DNA from: Isoetes taiwanensis
Lineage: Eukaryota > Streptophyta > Lycopodiopsida > Isoetales > Isoetaceae
Direction: 5' to 3'
Length of the DNA: 64,000 bases
NCBI GenBank assembly: GCA_021234155.1
Contig: JAJEKV010000100.1
Span: forward strand, 2,274,116-2,338,115
The translations under genes were made by a program, and so were the position numbers. Positions 49,616 to 62,100 of this stretch are shown in pieces (position 1 is the stretch's first letter; each line of letters starts with the position of its first letter). The notes beneath the pieces are model-generated. The model was not told the origin of the DNA. It did no database searches and saw only the letters and a list, made by a program, of their open reading frames with translations.

Positions 49616-51300
49616 GCTATGACCGATCAAAGGTTGGGCCCGCAATTGTGGGACATTTTCATTAGTCGTTTGTGATGTAGAAAGTTTATATGTTTGCTAT
49701 GTGGTTAACTACACATAATCGTTATTGATGTGAGGATGCGTTGACATCATGTAAAGCTAAGGTGTACTCACAAATTTGCTATGAACGAAAATATCATGGA
49801 AACTGGGTCGTTGATTCCGCGTCCAGAATGGAAAGCGACACTATGATTTTGTTCAAGCGATCATCTACGGTGATCAGCAGGTCCCCCCTCCCCCCCCTCC
49901 CCCAATACATCTTTCAATAAAAAGAAAAATATTCACCTGAAATATACGGCTAGCAAGCAAAATGCCCACAAACCTCTTATGCCCAAAGCCTTCAATTGTT
50001 CATAGCTTATGCCGATTAGCAAATAGCTTATGCCAAATAGCAAGAAAGCTGAAGAGCAAGGAAAATAAGGGAATTCCAGTTTGGATCACCAAAGAACTCA
50101 GGAATTGCTTATACAACAGTAATCTAAGTAGAATATGTGCCCAAGCAATTCATATTTTCCAGTGTACTCAGATGAAGCTTCTTGCCCTTTTGTTTGGCTT
50201 CCATCCCATTTCGCTGCATATAGAATTTCATCAAAGCCTCTGATACTTATATATTCCTTCCTTCTAAGAAGTTGTTCATAAGGTAGAATGAAGTATAATT
50301 GGTCCAGTTGGTGTTGCTTACTTTGTGGGGGCATGATGATACGGCATCTTAACTACCGTGCCCCAACCAACCAGGCAATAGCATCTAGACATTGAGGTTT
50401 GACCCTCTATATGTGATAATTAGGTACTGCCTCCCCAAAATCTACTCAAGTGGTCCCCATGGTGCCCAAATTATATCAATTCCTCCCCCTCTCGAAAGGC
50501 TTGCCTTCGACCATATGGGTACATCATTCGCCTATAATGCAATTCTTATTTAGGACGCGTCCGTGTAGACTTGAACTTGAGATTTGTCTCTAATACCATT
50601 GACACGGCACCATAACTATCGTGCGCGAACCAATTGGGCAAAAGCATCTAGACATTGAGGTTTGACAATAAGGTGCCGCGTCCCCCTAAGATCTACTCAA
50701 ATGGTTCCCATGGCCTCCGAACCATCACATGAAGTCTGAGCAATATTTGTATCACTGTTCTCCAGGCTCTTCTCCATAAATCCTCACCTAAAATACCTCA
50801 CATTCGTAACCTGAGATGCTCTGGTTGATAACCAGGCTATTGCAACAGAATGGTACATATAAGGGTTGTTGTAACTAACACTCTAGCAATGAGACAAGTT
50901 TTAGGAGCTACTTTTGGAGATAATCTGACGAGGTGTTATATTAGCAAACTAGATTCTAGATTTAAAAGATGGAAAGGAGAAAAAGACTCACTAATTTGTT
51001 TAGTTTTTGGTCGCCTCATAGTTCCAAAGATGCAGTATTAATCAAATGCCATGTCTAAAATGTAGAAAAAAGTTGCCTGAGATACAGTTGTCTCTGCAAA
51101 TAGAGCATACAAATGGAGCTTCAAATGGGAACTCAAGAGTAATTGTAGATATTGGACAGATTGAATATAACCCTACCTTACTGAGTATAGGTTTTGCTAC
51201 ACTTTGCATCAGGCAAGAGTATCCTAAGCTAGGGAGATTATCAGAAACAAAACTAATCGACATTACAGTTTCTGTCGGGCAGTAACATCACATGCAACCA
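49616..51300. other. Repeat-rich DNA, no gene resolved
   Basis: Contains a C-rich run (49884-49910) and two diverged copies of an approximately 120-bp block (50340-50460 and 50602-50720, sharing 'gcatctagacattgaggttt' and 'atctactcaa(g/a)tggt'). The second open frame at 51046-51285 (plus) has some coding look (KCRKKLPEIQLSLQIEHTNG) and starts a few hundred bases before the LINE fragment, but I cannot assign it. Confidence 0.35.
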
Positions 51301-51309
51301 GTAGCAACA

Positions 51310-52760
51310 ACTTGAAGAATCAGGAGATCAGTCTGTTCCACATTATAGCAGAACGCCTTTCTCAGTTACTCCTTTCAATGGTTGATAATGATATCATTAG
51401 TGGTGTTGCCATGCACGACGAGACCCAACAAGTGTGCAATCAATATATTGATAATACTTTCTTTTTTTTGAAGGCAACAGAAAACTTCTTGATGTATTCT
51501 CTTTGACTTCAGGATGTTGTGCTAGAAAACTTCTTGATGTATTCTCTTTGGCTTCAGGTTGCTTTTTGAATTGGAATAAATGTGTTGCATTATGTCCATT
51601 AGAAGAACCATTGCTTGTATTTGTTAATCAATATCCTTGGAAAGTAATGGCAAGAGGTAGTTCATCCGAGTTATTGGGTATCCTGATTGGGATTAACAGG
51701 TCTGGGAAGGAGATATGGTTGAAATCTTGCTAGGATTAGCAAAACATTTAAATTAGTGGAAGGTATGCAAGATCTTCATGGCAGGCAGGATTGTCGTAGC
51801 AAAATGAGTGCTTTGCAGCATGCATGTGTACGCAGCTTTAGTATTATTGGCACCAAAGAATGTCACACACAGTTAACAAATTTGGTAAGGAACTTTGCAT
51901 CGGGTGGCAATGGAGAAGGCATGAACATCAAGGTTGCGTGGGATGAGTGTTGTGCTTCTAAAAAAAATGGTAGACTTGGGATGTTAGACATAGCTCTATA
52001 TAGCAAAATTTTAGTGAGCAAATTCATTTGACAGATAATGAACAAAGAAAGTGATTCTCCCGGTCTTCAGTTGTTGAATCAGTCATTAAACAACTTTCTT
52101 TGCCATGGGCTCTCTTGTATAAGTTGAAGCCTTTCTTGAAGGCCTCGCCTTTCCTGCAAGGCTTATTTAAGGCATGGAGACATTGAGGAGTTTATAACAA
52201 CTAAGTACAGAAAATTGCCACTCGGTTGCAATGCTTGTGTGGTGGTTAGCCATTGAAACTAATAGTGATAACCTTATTTTCCTTGGTGGACATAAGGAGT
52301 CAAAGGAGATAGTCGTGATTAGGAATTAATTTGTTGGTGACTGGCACTCATAAGGCATGCTTTTGTTCTGGGAGAAGCTCAAGAGGAAATTCAGTCTGCA
52401 TCTACGGATTTTTTTTTGAATTGGCGGTAGGGAATATCCCCTATTATGCAAGACCTATGTTGGGCAATTTCTTGATAATTCATGAGGCTTTGATAGAACA
52501 CTACTTTGTTCCTAATTGTTATAACTCCTTCATTCAAAGAAGGTGCTTGAATTATCAACTAAATAGACCTTGCAGTTTGTGAGAATGAACTAACACGAAT
52601 GCGGAAACAGGTTTGGAAGAATCAGCTCCCTCCAAAAGTACATGTTCTCACTTAGCAAATTATTCATATAGAGCAGTGGGGACTGACTATTTGGTCAGCA
52701 AATTTGACGCACAAGTTAGTCCTACATGCTCTATTTGTAATTGTGCAGATGGTCTACATT
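51310..52760 (+). mobile_element. LINE ORF2 3' part: RT and zf-RVT, degenerate
   Basis: Frames on the plus strand give IIAERLSQLL, CNQYIDNTFFFLKATENF (YADD changed to YIDN), WNKCVALCPLEE, SELLGILIG, GMQDLHGRQDCRSKMSALQH, a run to about 52600, then KQVWKNQLPPKVHVLT and, frameshifted, SPTCSICNCADGLH (the zinc-binding tail). Order and spacing match the C-terminal half of a plant LINE ORF2. There are several stops and frame changes and no endonuclease. It is related to, but not the same copy as, the fragment at 40620-41580. Confidence 0.75.
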
Positions 52761-52799
52761 AAAGGAAGGAAGGAAGAAAATTTTAACGTCCACGGAACC

Positions 52800-53700
52800 C
52801 AATCGGGTTATGGGACCAGAACCAACAAAGGGGGCATAAGCCCTAACAGATCAGAGGGCCGAAGCCCAAAAAAGTAGAACATGGGGTCCAAGCCCCGTTT
52901 CAACACAGAAATAACCAAACCCGAACGAAACAAAAGAAATACAGAGCTATACAGTAAGTGCCCATGGATCAGATGGCCACTGATCTCGAATGATAGCTTG
53001 ACCTCCCCTATAAACAGCCCACTTCTGGCCAGTAGGGCGAGCCTCTCCACGACACGACATAACTCTTCTTCCGCCTCTGAGCCGTCTTTGAGTCAAGTCT
53101 TCCCGGACGGAGAAGGTGGTTCCTTTCAAATGGTTGCCATGTCGCAGGATGTGCAATCGGGAAAGAGCATCTTGAAAGCGCACCAAGAGGTGACGAGGGC
53201 GGTCGATCCGATCTGCTCCAACCCACCGGGCGAGACAATACCATGTGCTTGGATATGCATCACCCGGTAAAAACCTGTAGCGGCTTCATCCGTAGCAAAG
53301 AGAATCACCCGCTCTCAATACCCACAATACATAGGTTCAAGTATGCATCCTCGGGCAAAGTAGGTGTGGATCCTCGTCATGTTGTCATCATCTTTAGGTA
53401 TATCATTCACATGGTCGGGCCCGGTATCGTGGATCCATGTACCCCTGCTATCAGCCTCGTGCATATCATTCACATGCTCGTAGGGGCATTGTGCTAGACA
53501 CCCGGCCAGTAGTACTATGATCTCTTTGGGCCGTGGCCCACGTTGTAGCAACAACTCTAGAAGCCGCACCCGCCTTTGTAAGGGTAACGAAAGCGGACAT
53601 TCTTTGTGGATGTGATGAGAGCATACTTGCCTGTATCTTGGCTAGGATATCTGGATGCGTGCGGTTCATCCGAGCATCAAGCCTATCTAGCGGCATTCGG
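52800..53700 (-). pseudogene. LINE ORF1-like remnant, minus strand
   Basis: Minus-strand frames 53126-53308 and 52947-53186 together match the ORF1-like frame at 31751-32200: VMHIQAHGIVSPGG, FQDALSRLHILRHGNHLKGT, FSVREDLTQRRLRGG and PSDPWALT. At least one frameshift lies near 53130-53180. The upstream frame 53466-53696 (RLDARMNRTHPDILAKIQAS) may be its N-terminal part. It faces the plus-strand LINE RT fragment, so the two come from different insertions. Confidence 0.55.
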
Positions 53701-54488
53701 GGACGATCGAGAACCGGTTGTGGATCCTTTGGGACAAAATAGGACGCCAGGGCCCAAAAGAAGGGGCTGCCCGAGATAGGGCTCTATCGTGGGATCATAA
53801 GGCTTACCGGATGACCACGTGCAATCGTGATAAGGTTCTTTGCCTTATGGGGGTCTCTCCGCCATACATTTGATTATGCGAGTCATCTTTGAGGCTATGT
53901 TTGGGGTGCCAAAGTTTGAGGGGTCTCGCCGCCCGAAGGGTGCTTAGAATCCAATTTGGGGACTCCAAAAGCGGCGAGCACCTTTTGGGCGTTTGGGGGT
54001 TTTGGGGCTAGAGAGATATTGTAAACCCTAGAGAGAGAAAACCGGAAAGGGGCAAATCAAGGGGGTCTATGCAAGGGCAGTGAGGGCGCGATGCTAAGAG
54101 CAATACTGGGACACAAAACAGTCCAAAATAATTCAAAGCAATCCAAAACCTGGTACTATGGCCGATGCTGTGGATGGAAATCCTTGCTGGCCCGAGGCTT
54201 GGGCTGGTGACCTCGGAGTAGAACGGAACCAGATCCGATTCTGTATCTTGATGCTAACTCCCTGGTACGGAGTTACATGAGCGTGGCCTCAAGGCCTTAG
54301 GCGCTTAGGCGCTAGGCGCTACGCCGACAAGGATGTGTTGTGTGTTCCAGAGGACCGCCATACAGTTGTGTAAGGGACGGGCTTCTGTGGATTATTTGGG
54401 AAAGGCGTAGAGAATTTGAATTCTACAGATACTCCTCCAGAATCTTAATTTTTCTTAGATCCATACTCAATAAGCATGTTCATGCTAT
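53701..54488. other. GC-richer DNA, no gene resolved
   Basis: This stretch contains a short 'aggcgcttaggcgctaggcg' repeat near 54297-54325 and 'aaaccctagagagagaaaac' near 54022. It could be the 5' part of the minus-strand LINE remnant, but no frame supports that. Confidence 0.3.
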
Positions 54489-54995
54489 TGTGATGACCAT
54501 ATGGGTATTCATACCGTACGAGTATTCTACTCATATGTACAAAAAATGGTCGTCACACGAATGCAAAAAAATAATTGCAGAAGGCAAGATTTGATCTTGC
54601 AACCTTCTAGCTGCGAATCATCCACTTTTGCCGAGAGCGCTACCAATATTTATTAAAGACATTCCCTCACATGTTTTCCATATGCATAGCTGACTCCAGG
54701 AGGGTTTATAATATTCTAGAACCTACATGCATGTATGACACTTGGCACGATCTCGTCCATTAGAGTAGCATGATCCTGACTGTTGTATAGAGGCACCTTC
54801 TTCTTGTCGAACCATTCCAGTTCAACACCAGTCTTGAGCCTTCTAGGCATCTCTATCATGTTCGTGCTTGCCTTCGAGCCATTGTATTCTTATTTCTTCA
54901 TCATATATCGGATTATTTACCGACCTTAACTTATTTCTTCAGTTTTCTTGCACATTCTTCACGTATTTTCCTTGTTTTCCCATAGGTTCATGACA
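54489..54995 (+). repeat. Lone LTR of the Tcn1-like family (507 bp)
   Basis: TGTGATGACC...GGTTCATGACA, collinear with 49112-49615. There is no pol next to it on the 5' side, and no primer-binding site is evident after it. The five bases on either side (gctat / gtttg) do not form a target-site duplication, so it is either an old solo LTR or a displaced end of a rearranged element. Confidence 0.75.
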
Positions 54996-56141
54996 GTTTG
55001 AACCAAAATCCCTACCCGATTCTTGCCTGCTCTGATCCTAAACATTTTTTTGCTCATATTTGGTGATTTTATCTCTATGGAGGAGGTTTCGTTGGATTTC
55101 TTCATGATTTAGGCAAATGGAAACTACTCTGAGATACTTTGCAAGTTGATAAGGTTAGTATTACAGAGCCTGGTGTTGTATTGTGGATCACTTTGCTTGT
55201 GCTAAAAATGTGTAGTGAAGGGCGATAAGCCGAGCATTTCTTTCTCCTCCAATTTTCTCATTTTTTAGATGGATTGGAAGTTTTCATACAAGAAAAATCA
55301 AACATATCTAGAGGACAAGTTGCAGACCTGCTTCTTTAACTTGTTTAAACAATCTATTTGTCTTTTATGCAATATTACATAAACAAGGTAATCCTTAATC
55401 CTGATACAAAAACTAATATTATTGACTTGCTTATAATATAAGCAAGTCTTGCCTAATATAAGTCTTGCCTAATATAAGCAAGTTTTGCCTAATAACAATA
55501 TTAGGCTTACGGAGCATGCAATATTCAGCCTTGTTCTGTTATCTTAAGGAGCTAATATAAGACGTGAGGACCGCTGTAATTTTGTTTAAGTGTGCCAATA
55601 AGACCCTGGTAATCCATCAATGTTTGAGGAACGATAGTGCTATACACTCTATTACAACTTTATAATTACCTACAAATGAAGTTTACTAAACCGCCACTCT
55701 TGAATCAAAGAATAGACTACAATATATTCTAACGCCTATGGATATGCACATCTGACATTAGCCAATATTATACTTTAAGCCAGAGCATACCTTAGAGATC
55801 CCATTTGACATTTATTTAGGAGAAAGAGGTGAAGAGGTGAGGATAAAATATGCGAATGAAAAAACAAGGTTAAGAACACAGTGGATCTTCGAGATGGAAC
55901 TTAGAATCCTTTGCAAATGTGCGCAAAGCTAACATTACTAAACAGTGAGTCAAAACAAAAACTGCAGAGATTATTTAACAATTGCTACAGCCTTCCACAC
56001 ATAAAGGAAATGAGAAAAGCTGTAGAAACAAATTATTGCAGATCTTAAACAAAGAATAGTACAAAAGCAGGTCATAAAACTCCTGTTTGTAGGAGTTAAT
56101 GGCTTCTATAGAACAAATGGATGGCTTCAATATCTTAAGGG
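54996..56141. other. AT-rich DNA, no gene resolved
   Basis: A cluster of short repeats 'cctaatataagcaagt' occurs at 55430-55505. No coding frame or element was recognised. Confidence 0.35.
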
Positions 56142-56146
56142 GATTC

Positions 56147-57783
56147 TGTGACGCTCCCTGCTAAACATACGGCGCCCGGCCGTACACTCGGCAGGAAATC
56201 CCCCGTCCGGCTCTACAACCGCACATGCCCTCCGTCTATCCCGCACTCTGGAACCTCCGTAGTGCGGGAAGGGGACACGAAGGTGTCTTGCGCGCCCTTC
56301 CCCTATGGGCTCCTATCACAGCGGAAGCATAAACACGTCAGAACTAGCAATATAATACAAGAGGCTACCTCGAGGGTAGCTCAACCGCACATCCATAGAT
56401 GCAAAGAACATAATCATATGCCATAAAACATGAGAGCTCCTACCCATGGCTATGACACATAGGGTAGTCGACTGACTAGATAGGCCTCAAGATAGAGCAG
56501 ACCGAGTCATAACAATGGCGGGGCTGGCATAAGACAATGGCTAGGGTTGACCACTCCATCCGCCCCTCACATGCATACTTTGCGGATGGGCTAGATCAAG
56601 GCGTGGCATGACTCTAACCTTCCTGATCACGCAATCCCATGGCATCACCCATCGGGACTACTCCGTGTTGCATCTCCCCGGGTCCCAGGTAGGAAGGGTT
56701 GCATCTCCCCTTCCCGGGTCCTAGAGGCTCCACGGGCGGCTAGAGAATCGTGGCGACACACGATTAGCACCCGTGAACCCCCAAAACAAGAGCCAAGTGA
56801 CACTTGCAACTCTTGAGAGGCAGGGGCGTCACCATTGCCCCAGAGGTGTCGGACCCATGCTCGCCCACACGCAAGTGACCGACCATAAGCCTAGCCCACC
56901 GTGGGATCCCAGAAGCCCCCACTGGCGGGGATCCACCCTCCATCTTGCCTCTAGCCCCGTTGTGTGGTGCTGAGTCACATCATAGCTTCCATAGTCCGGT
57001 GGGTTCCTATGCACAGGCCGCACTAATAGGAACTAAGGGATCTACACTAGGAGCATACTACATATGGCCCTAGGTCTCTACCCCCCTTCCCAATACAAGA
57101 GGAGCACATGATCAACCAATATCACATACATCACATCATGATCGACATCAATATCATATGAACATCTTAACCTAAACATACATAGCTAACTAACAGTTAG
57201 GGTTCCTTGATTAGGGTTCAAGATGTTCAACAAAGGATCTAGGGTGGCTCTACTCTAGACACGAATCACTAACCCATCTGGAGTGCTAACTTCCAGATGA
57301 ACTACCATGAACTCTACTCAACCTACCTCCTCCAGAAGCGCTTCCTCCCATCCCTGGCGTCTCCATGCTCCTAGACGTGGTTCGAAGGCTTGCTCCCTCT
57401 ACGATCATACACACCTTCCAGGGGCTGCTGCTCCAGGCTAGACTATGACGAACGGTGCTCGAAACGGGGTTTCGGGCACGTGGATGAGAGTTCAGGTGCT
57501 AGGTCAGGAAAAAGGGTCTAGGGTTAGGGTTAGAGCTCATATAGGTATGGGTCCACATGGGATGCCACGTGGCACCACTAAAATAAGGCCGTGTGGCGGT
57601 TGCCCAATAGGATAAGGCCATGTGGAAATGGGCCTTATCCTAAGGTTATCTAAGTTAACAATTAACTTAGATGTGCACCCCTTGCCACTTATCCGAGGCA
57701 TACAAGGCTACCTAGGCAGACTTGTATGGTGACGGATCTAGGAATATATGTATTTATGGCGTATATTCCCTTGGAACGTCACA
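56147..57783 (-). repeat. Solo LTR of the chromodomain gypsy family (1637 bp) with 5-bp TSD
   Basis: Same orientation and family as 42105-43537: TGTGACGCTCC at 56147 and GGAACGTCACA ending at 57783. It is flanked by GATTC on both sides (56142-56146 and 57784-57788), a perfect 5-bp target-site duplication. No internal sequence lies on either side, so it formed by recombination between the two LTRs of one insertion. The sequence left of it shows no primer-binding site, which excludes it being the 5' LTR of the pol at 44-47 kb. Confidence 0.92.
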
Positions 57784-57788
57784 GATTC

Positions 57789-59540
57789 AATGCTAGTAGT
57801 GACCATTACAAAGATTTTTTCCACAAATTGATGTTATTAACTACCATGGCGAAACTTTAGACGTTAATAGTGGGTCCAAACTCACAGGTTTGGAACCAAA
57901 GAAATGTTCGCGGTGCCTTGGTCTTCGCGATAAATTTCTTGTATATATAATGATATGTGATATTGTAGTCTAAGGCATAAGTTTTGCAATACGCATAATG
58001 TACTCATGAGGTATAGTGGATTGGCTACATGTACTCTACTCGTGTTTCAATAATGTACTCACAAGATATCATCATGACCTACCTGGGGTGGATACATGTA
58101 CTCATGATGTGGTAATGATGACTAGATATTGCCGTTTTTAAGAGGGTTTTGAATAGGCATGGCAATGTTAAACGTGTGCTTACTCATTATTGAAATTTTT
58201 GATAGGCGCATAGAAATGATTCTTAGACCGATTAATTCATGATAATTATAGAAAAAATCTCTAACTGTAAACTAGTGTAACACAATATGATGCACAATAT
58301 TGGTGTGGTGTGCGCATCATATGTCCAATCAATCAGATGCTGCAAATATGACATGACGTACGAAAAAAAAAGGGAATAAAGACGACTTCTTCTTCAAAAA
58401 CACTACATAAAGATGGCTTCTTTTTTTATTGCCAAGGCCAATGGCCATGTAGTTGACTCCAACTTCACATTCATCAATTGTAAGTCGAACAACTCTTAAA
58501 ATGAGATATATATCACAATCAATAGACATGGTCTTCCCCATGGCTAGATCCTTGATGGTGTATTTAAAACCAGCTACCTTCCATTAATGAATATTGAAAA
58601 GTTTAGTAAGACAATGCCATTCTTTATGGATATGCTTGATGTTGGTTGTGCAAGAGGACAAACTCAAACGCCTGTCGGCATAACAAACAATAATGTCGGC
58701 TTTTCTTTTCATGTGGGAAAAATATTCTTCTATGCTCTATGTATAGAACATGTCACTGACAAATCATAGGTCCGTAGCTAATGTAAAGTAACGTCTTGAA
58801 CTAAGATGGATCGCATGTGCAAAGCTTGAGTCAAGTCATAAGATTATGTTAGTCGTCCACACAAGTCTTAGAATATGCTAGTATACTCCTAAGAAACTGG
58901 TCCAACATGTCACTTTCAGAAATTAATGTTGGCTTTACTATGTTGAATTATAATGACAATGAAGATAAAATTTGGACTAGAGTTCAAAATGTTGACTGGT
59001 TGAGATGAATCCAGAAAGCTGGACATTAGAAAATATGAAAGAAAGACCATCAGTATGCTAGACGAAGACGTAATATATGTCCAAAATGGCTCAGATACCC
59101 TTTGCAGGGAATGTGTTGGGAAACGAATGAGTGAAAGAATCGTGTCAGACAGCATCTGACAATGAGCGTGGAGATGACAATTGACCAAATCACTAACAAT
59201 TGAAGGTGGAGCTAGAAGATGGGGTGGAGTGGTGTGGTATGGTCCATGACAAAGTTAATTGAGGGCTTCCTCTCCTAAATTTTTGGTTAAAATTGAAAAA
59301 TTGAAATTTAGATGCATAGATGATGCAGGCAAAAATTTTGATAAAAATAAATGAGTTCTAGGATTTAATGTAAAATCCCTTTGAAGCTAACTTTTGAGGT
59401 AAAGCTAATTTCCAATTTCGAACCCTAGTCCATGGTGTGAACATGTGTGAGGAAAAAGTATTTGGTCCGAGATACTTAGAAAAATAAATAAATCAATGGT
59501 TAAGGGCATCCAAAAAAGTACAATCCGAAGATATGGCTAG
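57789..59540. other. Intergenic DNA upstream of the cupin gene
   Basis: Contains several 'tgtactca(t/c)(g/a)a' repeats at 57998-58115 and otherwise nothing recognisable. Short frames on both strands have no family resemblance. Confidence 0.4.
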
Positions 59541-59550
59541 TCAATTGGGC

Positions 59551-59770
59551 CCTTGACCGCTATGTCTACGATACGTAAAAAGGAATACAATACGACGTAT
59601 AATACCAAGCCTGAGTGAAAAGCGACTTTTTACCGAGGGCTGAGCTTTGACTAACGGTCTCCTTTGACCGGTCATTTTATTTCAGCACTTTTATTAACTC
59701 TTCAAAAAGCTGCCAATCATTTGCTGCCAACCTTAGGGTTTATTTTAATGGATAGAATAGTGACACGTGG
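59551..59770 (+). promoter_or_regulatory. Candidate promoter motifs of the cupin gene: W-boxes and a G-box/ABRE
   Basis: TTGACC or TTGACT (W-box core TTGAC[CT], bound by WRKY factors) occurs three times on the plus strand: at about 59552, 59647 and 59666. GACACGTGGC at about 59762-59771, some 85 bp upstream of the ATG, contains the CACGTG G-box in ABRE context (ACGTGGC). The motifs are seen; that they act is inference. Confidence 0.45.
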
Positions 59771-59853
59771 CTGCACCACAATGGTCCGATGGACCAAGAA
59801 GGTCGAACGTATTTCTTGACCCGTCTTCCCGGAGAGAGCTTTGAAGCTTGGCG

Positions 59854-60655
59854 ATGGCGGCCCTTAAGGAAGAAGAAGCTAATGTTCCGAAGCTTGAAAT
59901 CACTGTTGAGCGCCAGCCTTCCGAAGAGCGCCTTGCCGAGCTCGGCGTTAAATTCTGGCCCAAGTACATTCCCCTTCTCATTTCTTCCATCTCTCTTTCG
60001 TTTTCTCTTATTCCGGCAGCTCTTTCTTCATCTTTTTCTTCCCATTGGAGGAATTGCACTTAAAGCTTGTAGCAACTTGAAGCTTGAAAGAGTTTTTTTT
60101 ATTTCTGGATCATGCAGTAGATTACAAAAAGCTTCAGTTATGTTGATTTCTCAGTGCATTTACTGCTTAGTTTTTTGCACGCCTTCATTAAAATTAATAT
60201 CTCCCTTTGGAGTTTCCTTTCCTGTCATTGTCATTGAAGATTTTGCCGGCTACTGAGAGCTTATTTATAAAATGCAGGACCGTAATGCAAGCTAGGGTTC
60301 ATTAATTGCTTGAGTTGCAAGAGCTTTAAGCTTTGTTCTTTTGTTTTTTTAGCGAACCTAATAGTGCATGCACGAAGCAAAAAATATGTAATGAAACCGT
60401 TCTTGTTCCTCTTCTAACGAGTTGCTTCCTGTAAATATTATATTCAGATGGGGCTGTGCACCGAGCAAATTTCCATGGGCTTACGATGCCAAAGAAACAT
60501 GCTATCTGCTTAAAGGCAAGGTAAAGGTCTATCCTGAAGGTTCCTCTGATTATGTGGAGTTTGGAGCCGGAGATCTGGTAGTTTTTCCAAAAGGAATGAG
60601 CTGTACATGGATTGTATCATCTCATGTAGACAAGCATTACAAGTTTGACAAATAG
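59854..60655 (+). CDS. Cupin_3 (DUF861) protein, RmlC-like cupin (2 exons, 105 aa)
   Basis: Exons 59854-59963 and 60448-60655 with a GT-AG intron (485 bp) join in phase to 105 codons plus TAG. Exon 1 encodes the N-terminal helix (ITVERQPSEERLAELGVKFW). Exon 2 encodes the single cupin barrel: WGCAPSKFPWAYDAKETCYL, KGKVKVYPEG, VEFGAGDLVVFPKGMSCTW. This is the widespread small plant family annotated as RmlC-like cupin, cupin_3. The ET(C)YLL segment and the GDLVVFPKG segment are its two cupin motifs. Biochemical role is unknown to me; plant members are small and soluble. The start chosen is the ATG at 59854, as the frame upstream lacks another ATG. The gene looks intact and unduplicated in the window. 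Confidence 0.93.
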
Positions 60656-61409
60656 ACTTCTAGATTTAGATGTGCTGGCTATGGCTATGGCAGCTGCTAT
60701 GTATATTAGTTCCGGTATGATTCTTTAAACCGATCAAAAGGCAAGAAGCTCGTTTCTGAGACGATATGCTTCCCATTTTCTGTGCATTCTTCCAGTCCTT
60801 ATCAATGTAATTGGATCTAAAACTGCGAGCAAGCTAAAGCACTAGTCTTGTTTTTTGGTTTATGTGGTTTTGCTTGGTCAAAGAAACACGAGGCTCATAA
60901 AGTCTGTGTCAAATATTTCCATCCAACTCTTTATCAACCAACCTACCTTGTGTGACAAGACACATTTTTGTCGCCTCTTGTGGGGCCAGCTTATGATAAA
61001 GGCTTTGGAAACGGGGCCCTATTTTGTCTATTGTGGTCTTGGATAATTGGATGTATTTAGGCCATAACTAGATATTCCATGATAGAGAAGTGTGATGATA
61101 CTTATGTGAAGTAGAGAGGACCAATCCTTGTAAATTGTTGCATTCATTGGATGGAGTTCCATATCATGACTTGCAGTTCCGGCATTTAAAACCACACCGC
61201 CATGCATAGCACGGAGGCATGGTTGCGTTTGTAGTGATTGCGCCATTTGAATGGACCTTCGTATAAAAACTATTTATTTACCGGCAAAACGTAGTCCAAC
61301 TCTGCCGTCTATTTTTCGAAATTTTGTTTCGCCCTAGCTCGATCCAAAAATTGCCTCTGATGTGGTGGACTTAAATAGGCTGCCAAGGGGATCCAGTGAG
61401 AATGGTCCG
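60656..61409. other. 3' flank of the cupin gene
   Basis: Probable 3' UTR and downstream DNA. No strong canonical AATAAA close to the stop and no second gene were seen. Confidence 0.35.
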
Positions 61410-62100
61410 TGGACAATAAAAGCCAATTCAATTTTCAACTCACTCGGTGAGAATTGATGTTGGTTGATCTCATGTTTGCTCTTGTGCTTGGGAAGGGGGG
61501 TAGAGACCTAGTAGTTTATTATTAGGTGATGTTCCGAGTTTAGACGCAATAATTCTCAATATATTGCGGCTTGTGCATAGAGCACGCCAAGTTGTGGAGG
61601 CTATGGAGTGACTAAGCACCATATAACAAGATCAGTGGCAAAGTGGAGGGAGGACCTTGCTGAGCATGGCTACTAGGGTCCTCATAGCAGGCTAGGCTTA
61701 CAGCTGGTCACTTCGTGTAGGTTGGGTATGGGGACACTTTCTGGGTTAAAGGAGCTGTCCTGACTTTCGGCATTGCAGGTGTCGGCTTAACTCTTGTTTT
61801 GGGGAGTTCAAGTCAGGTAAGGACATGTGTTGCCACGATCCTCTAGCCACCCATGGAACGATTGCACTCGGGAAGGGGCCTGCCCTTTCCTACCTCATCG
61901 GACCTGGGAGATTCAACTCGGAGTCTCGTTGGGTGATACCATGATATTACATCTCCAAAATGTTAGTCACCACATAGCCGGATTCAACCTATCTTCAAGA
62001 TATGCACAGGAGGGGCAAATGGAGTGGTCAATCCTAGCCATTGTCTATTGCCAACCCAAGTCATTGCCATAACTCGACCTGATCTACCTAGAGACCCCAA
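61410..62100 (+). repeat. Truncated LTR of the chromodomain gypsy family, opposite orientation
   Basis: It matches the reverse complement of the solo LTR at 56147-57783: 'gggaaggggggtagagacct', 'ggcttgtgcatagagcacgcc', 'gccacgatcctctagccacc', 'gtcaatcctagccattgtct' and 'tcattgccataactcgacct' follow the reversed LTR order. Both termini and several internal blocks are missing, so it is an old truncated copy. It lies about 0.75 kb downstream of the cupin gene. Confidence 0.8.

Noticed and set aside
50340-50720. Repeated blocks as a CRISPR-like array
   Set aside because: Only two diverged copies of about 120 bp with no spacers; more likely pieces of an old transposable element.
56147-57783. 5' LTR of the minus-strand pol at 44-47 kb
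   Set aside because: It is bounded by a perfect 5-bp target-site duplication and has no primer-binding site on its internal side, so it is a solo LTR from a separate insertion.
59745-60059. 104-codon minus frame and 155-codon plus frame over the cupin gene
   Set aside because: They are other-frame shadows of cupin exon 1 plus intron; the spliced cupin product explains the region.
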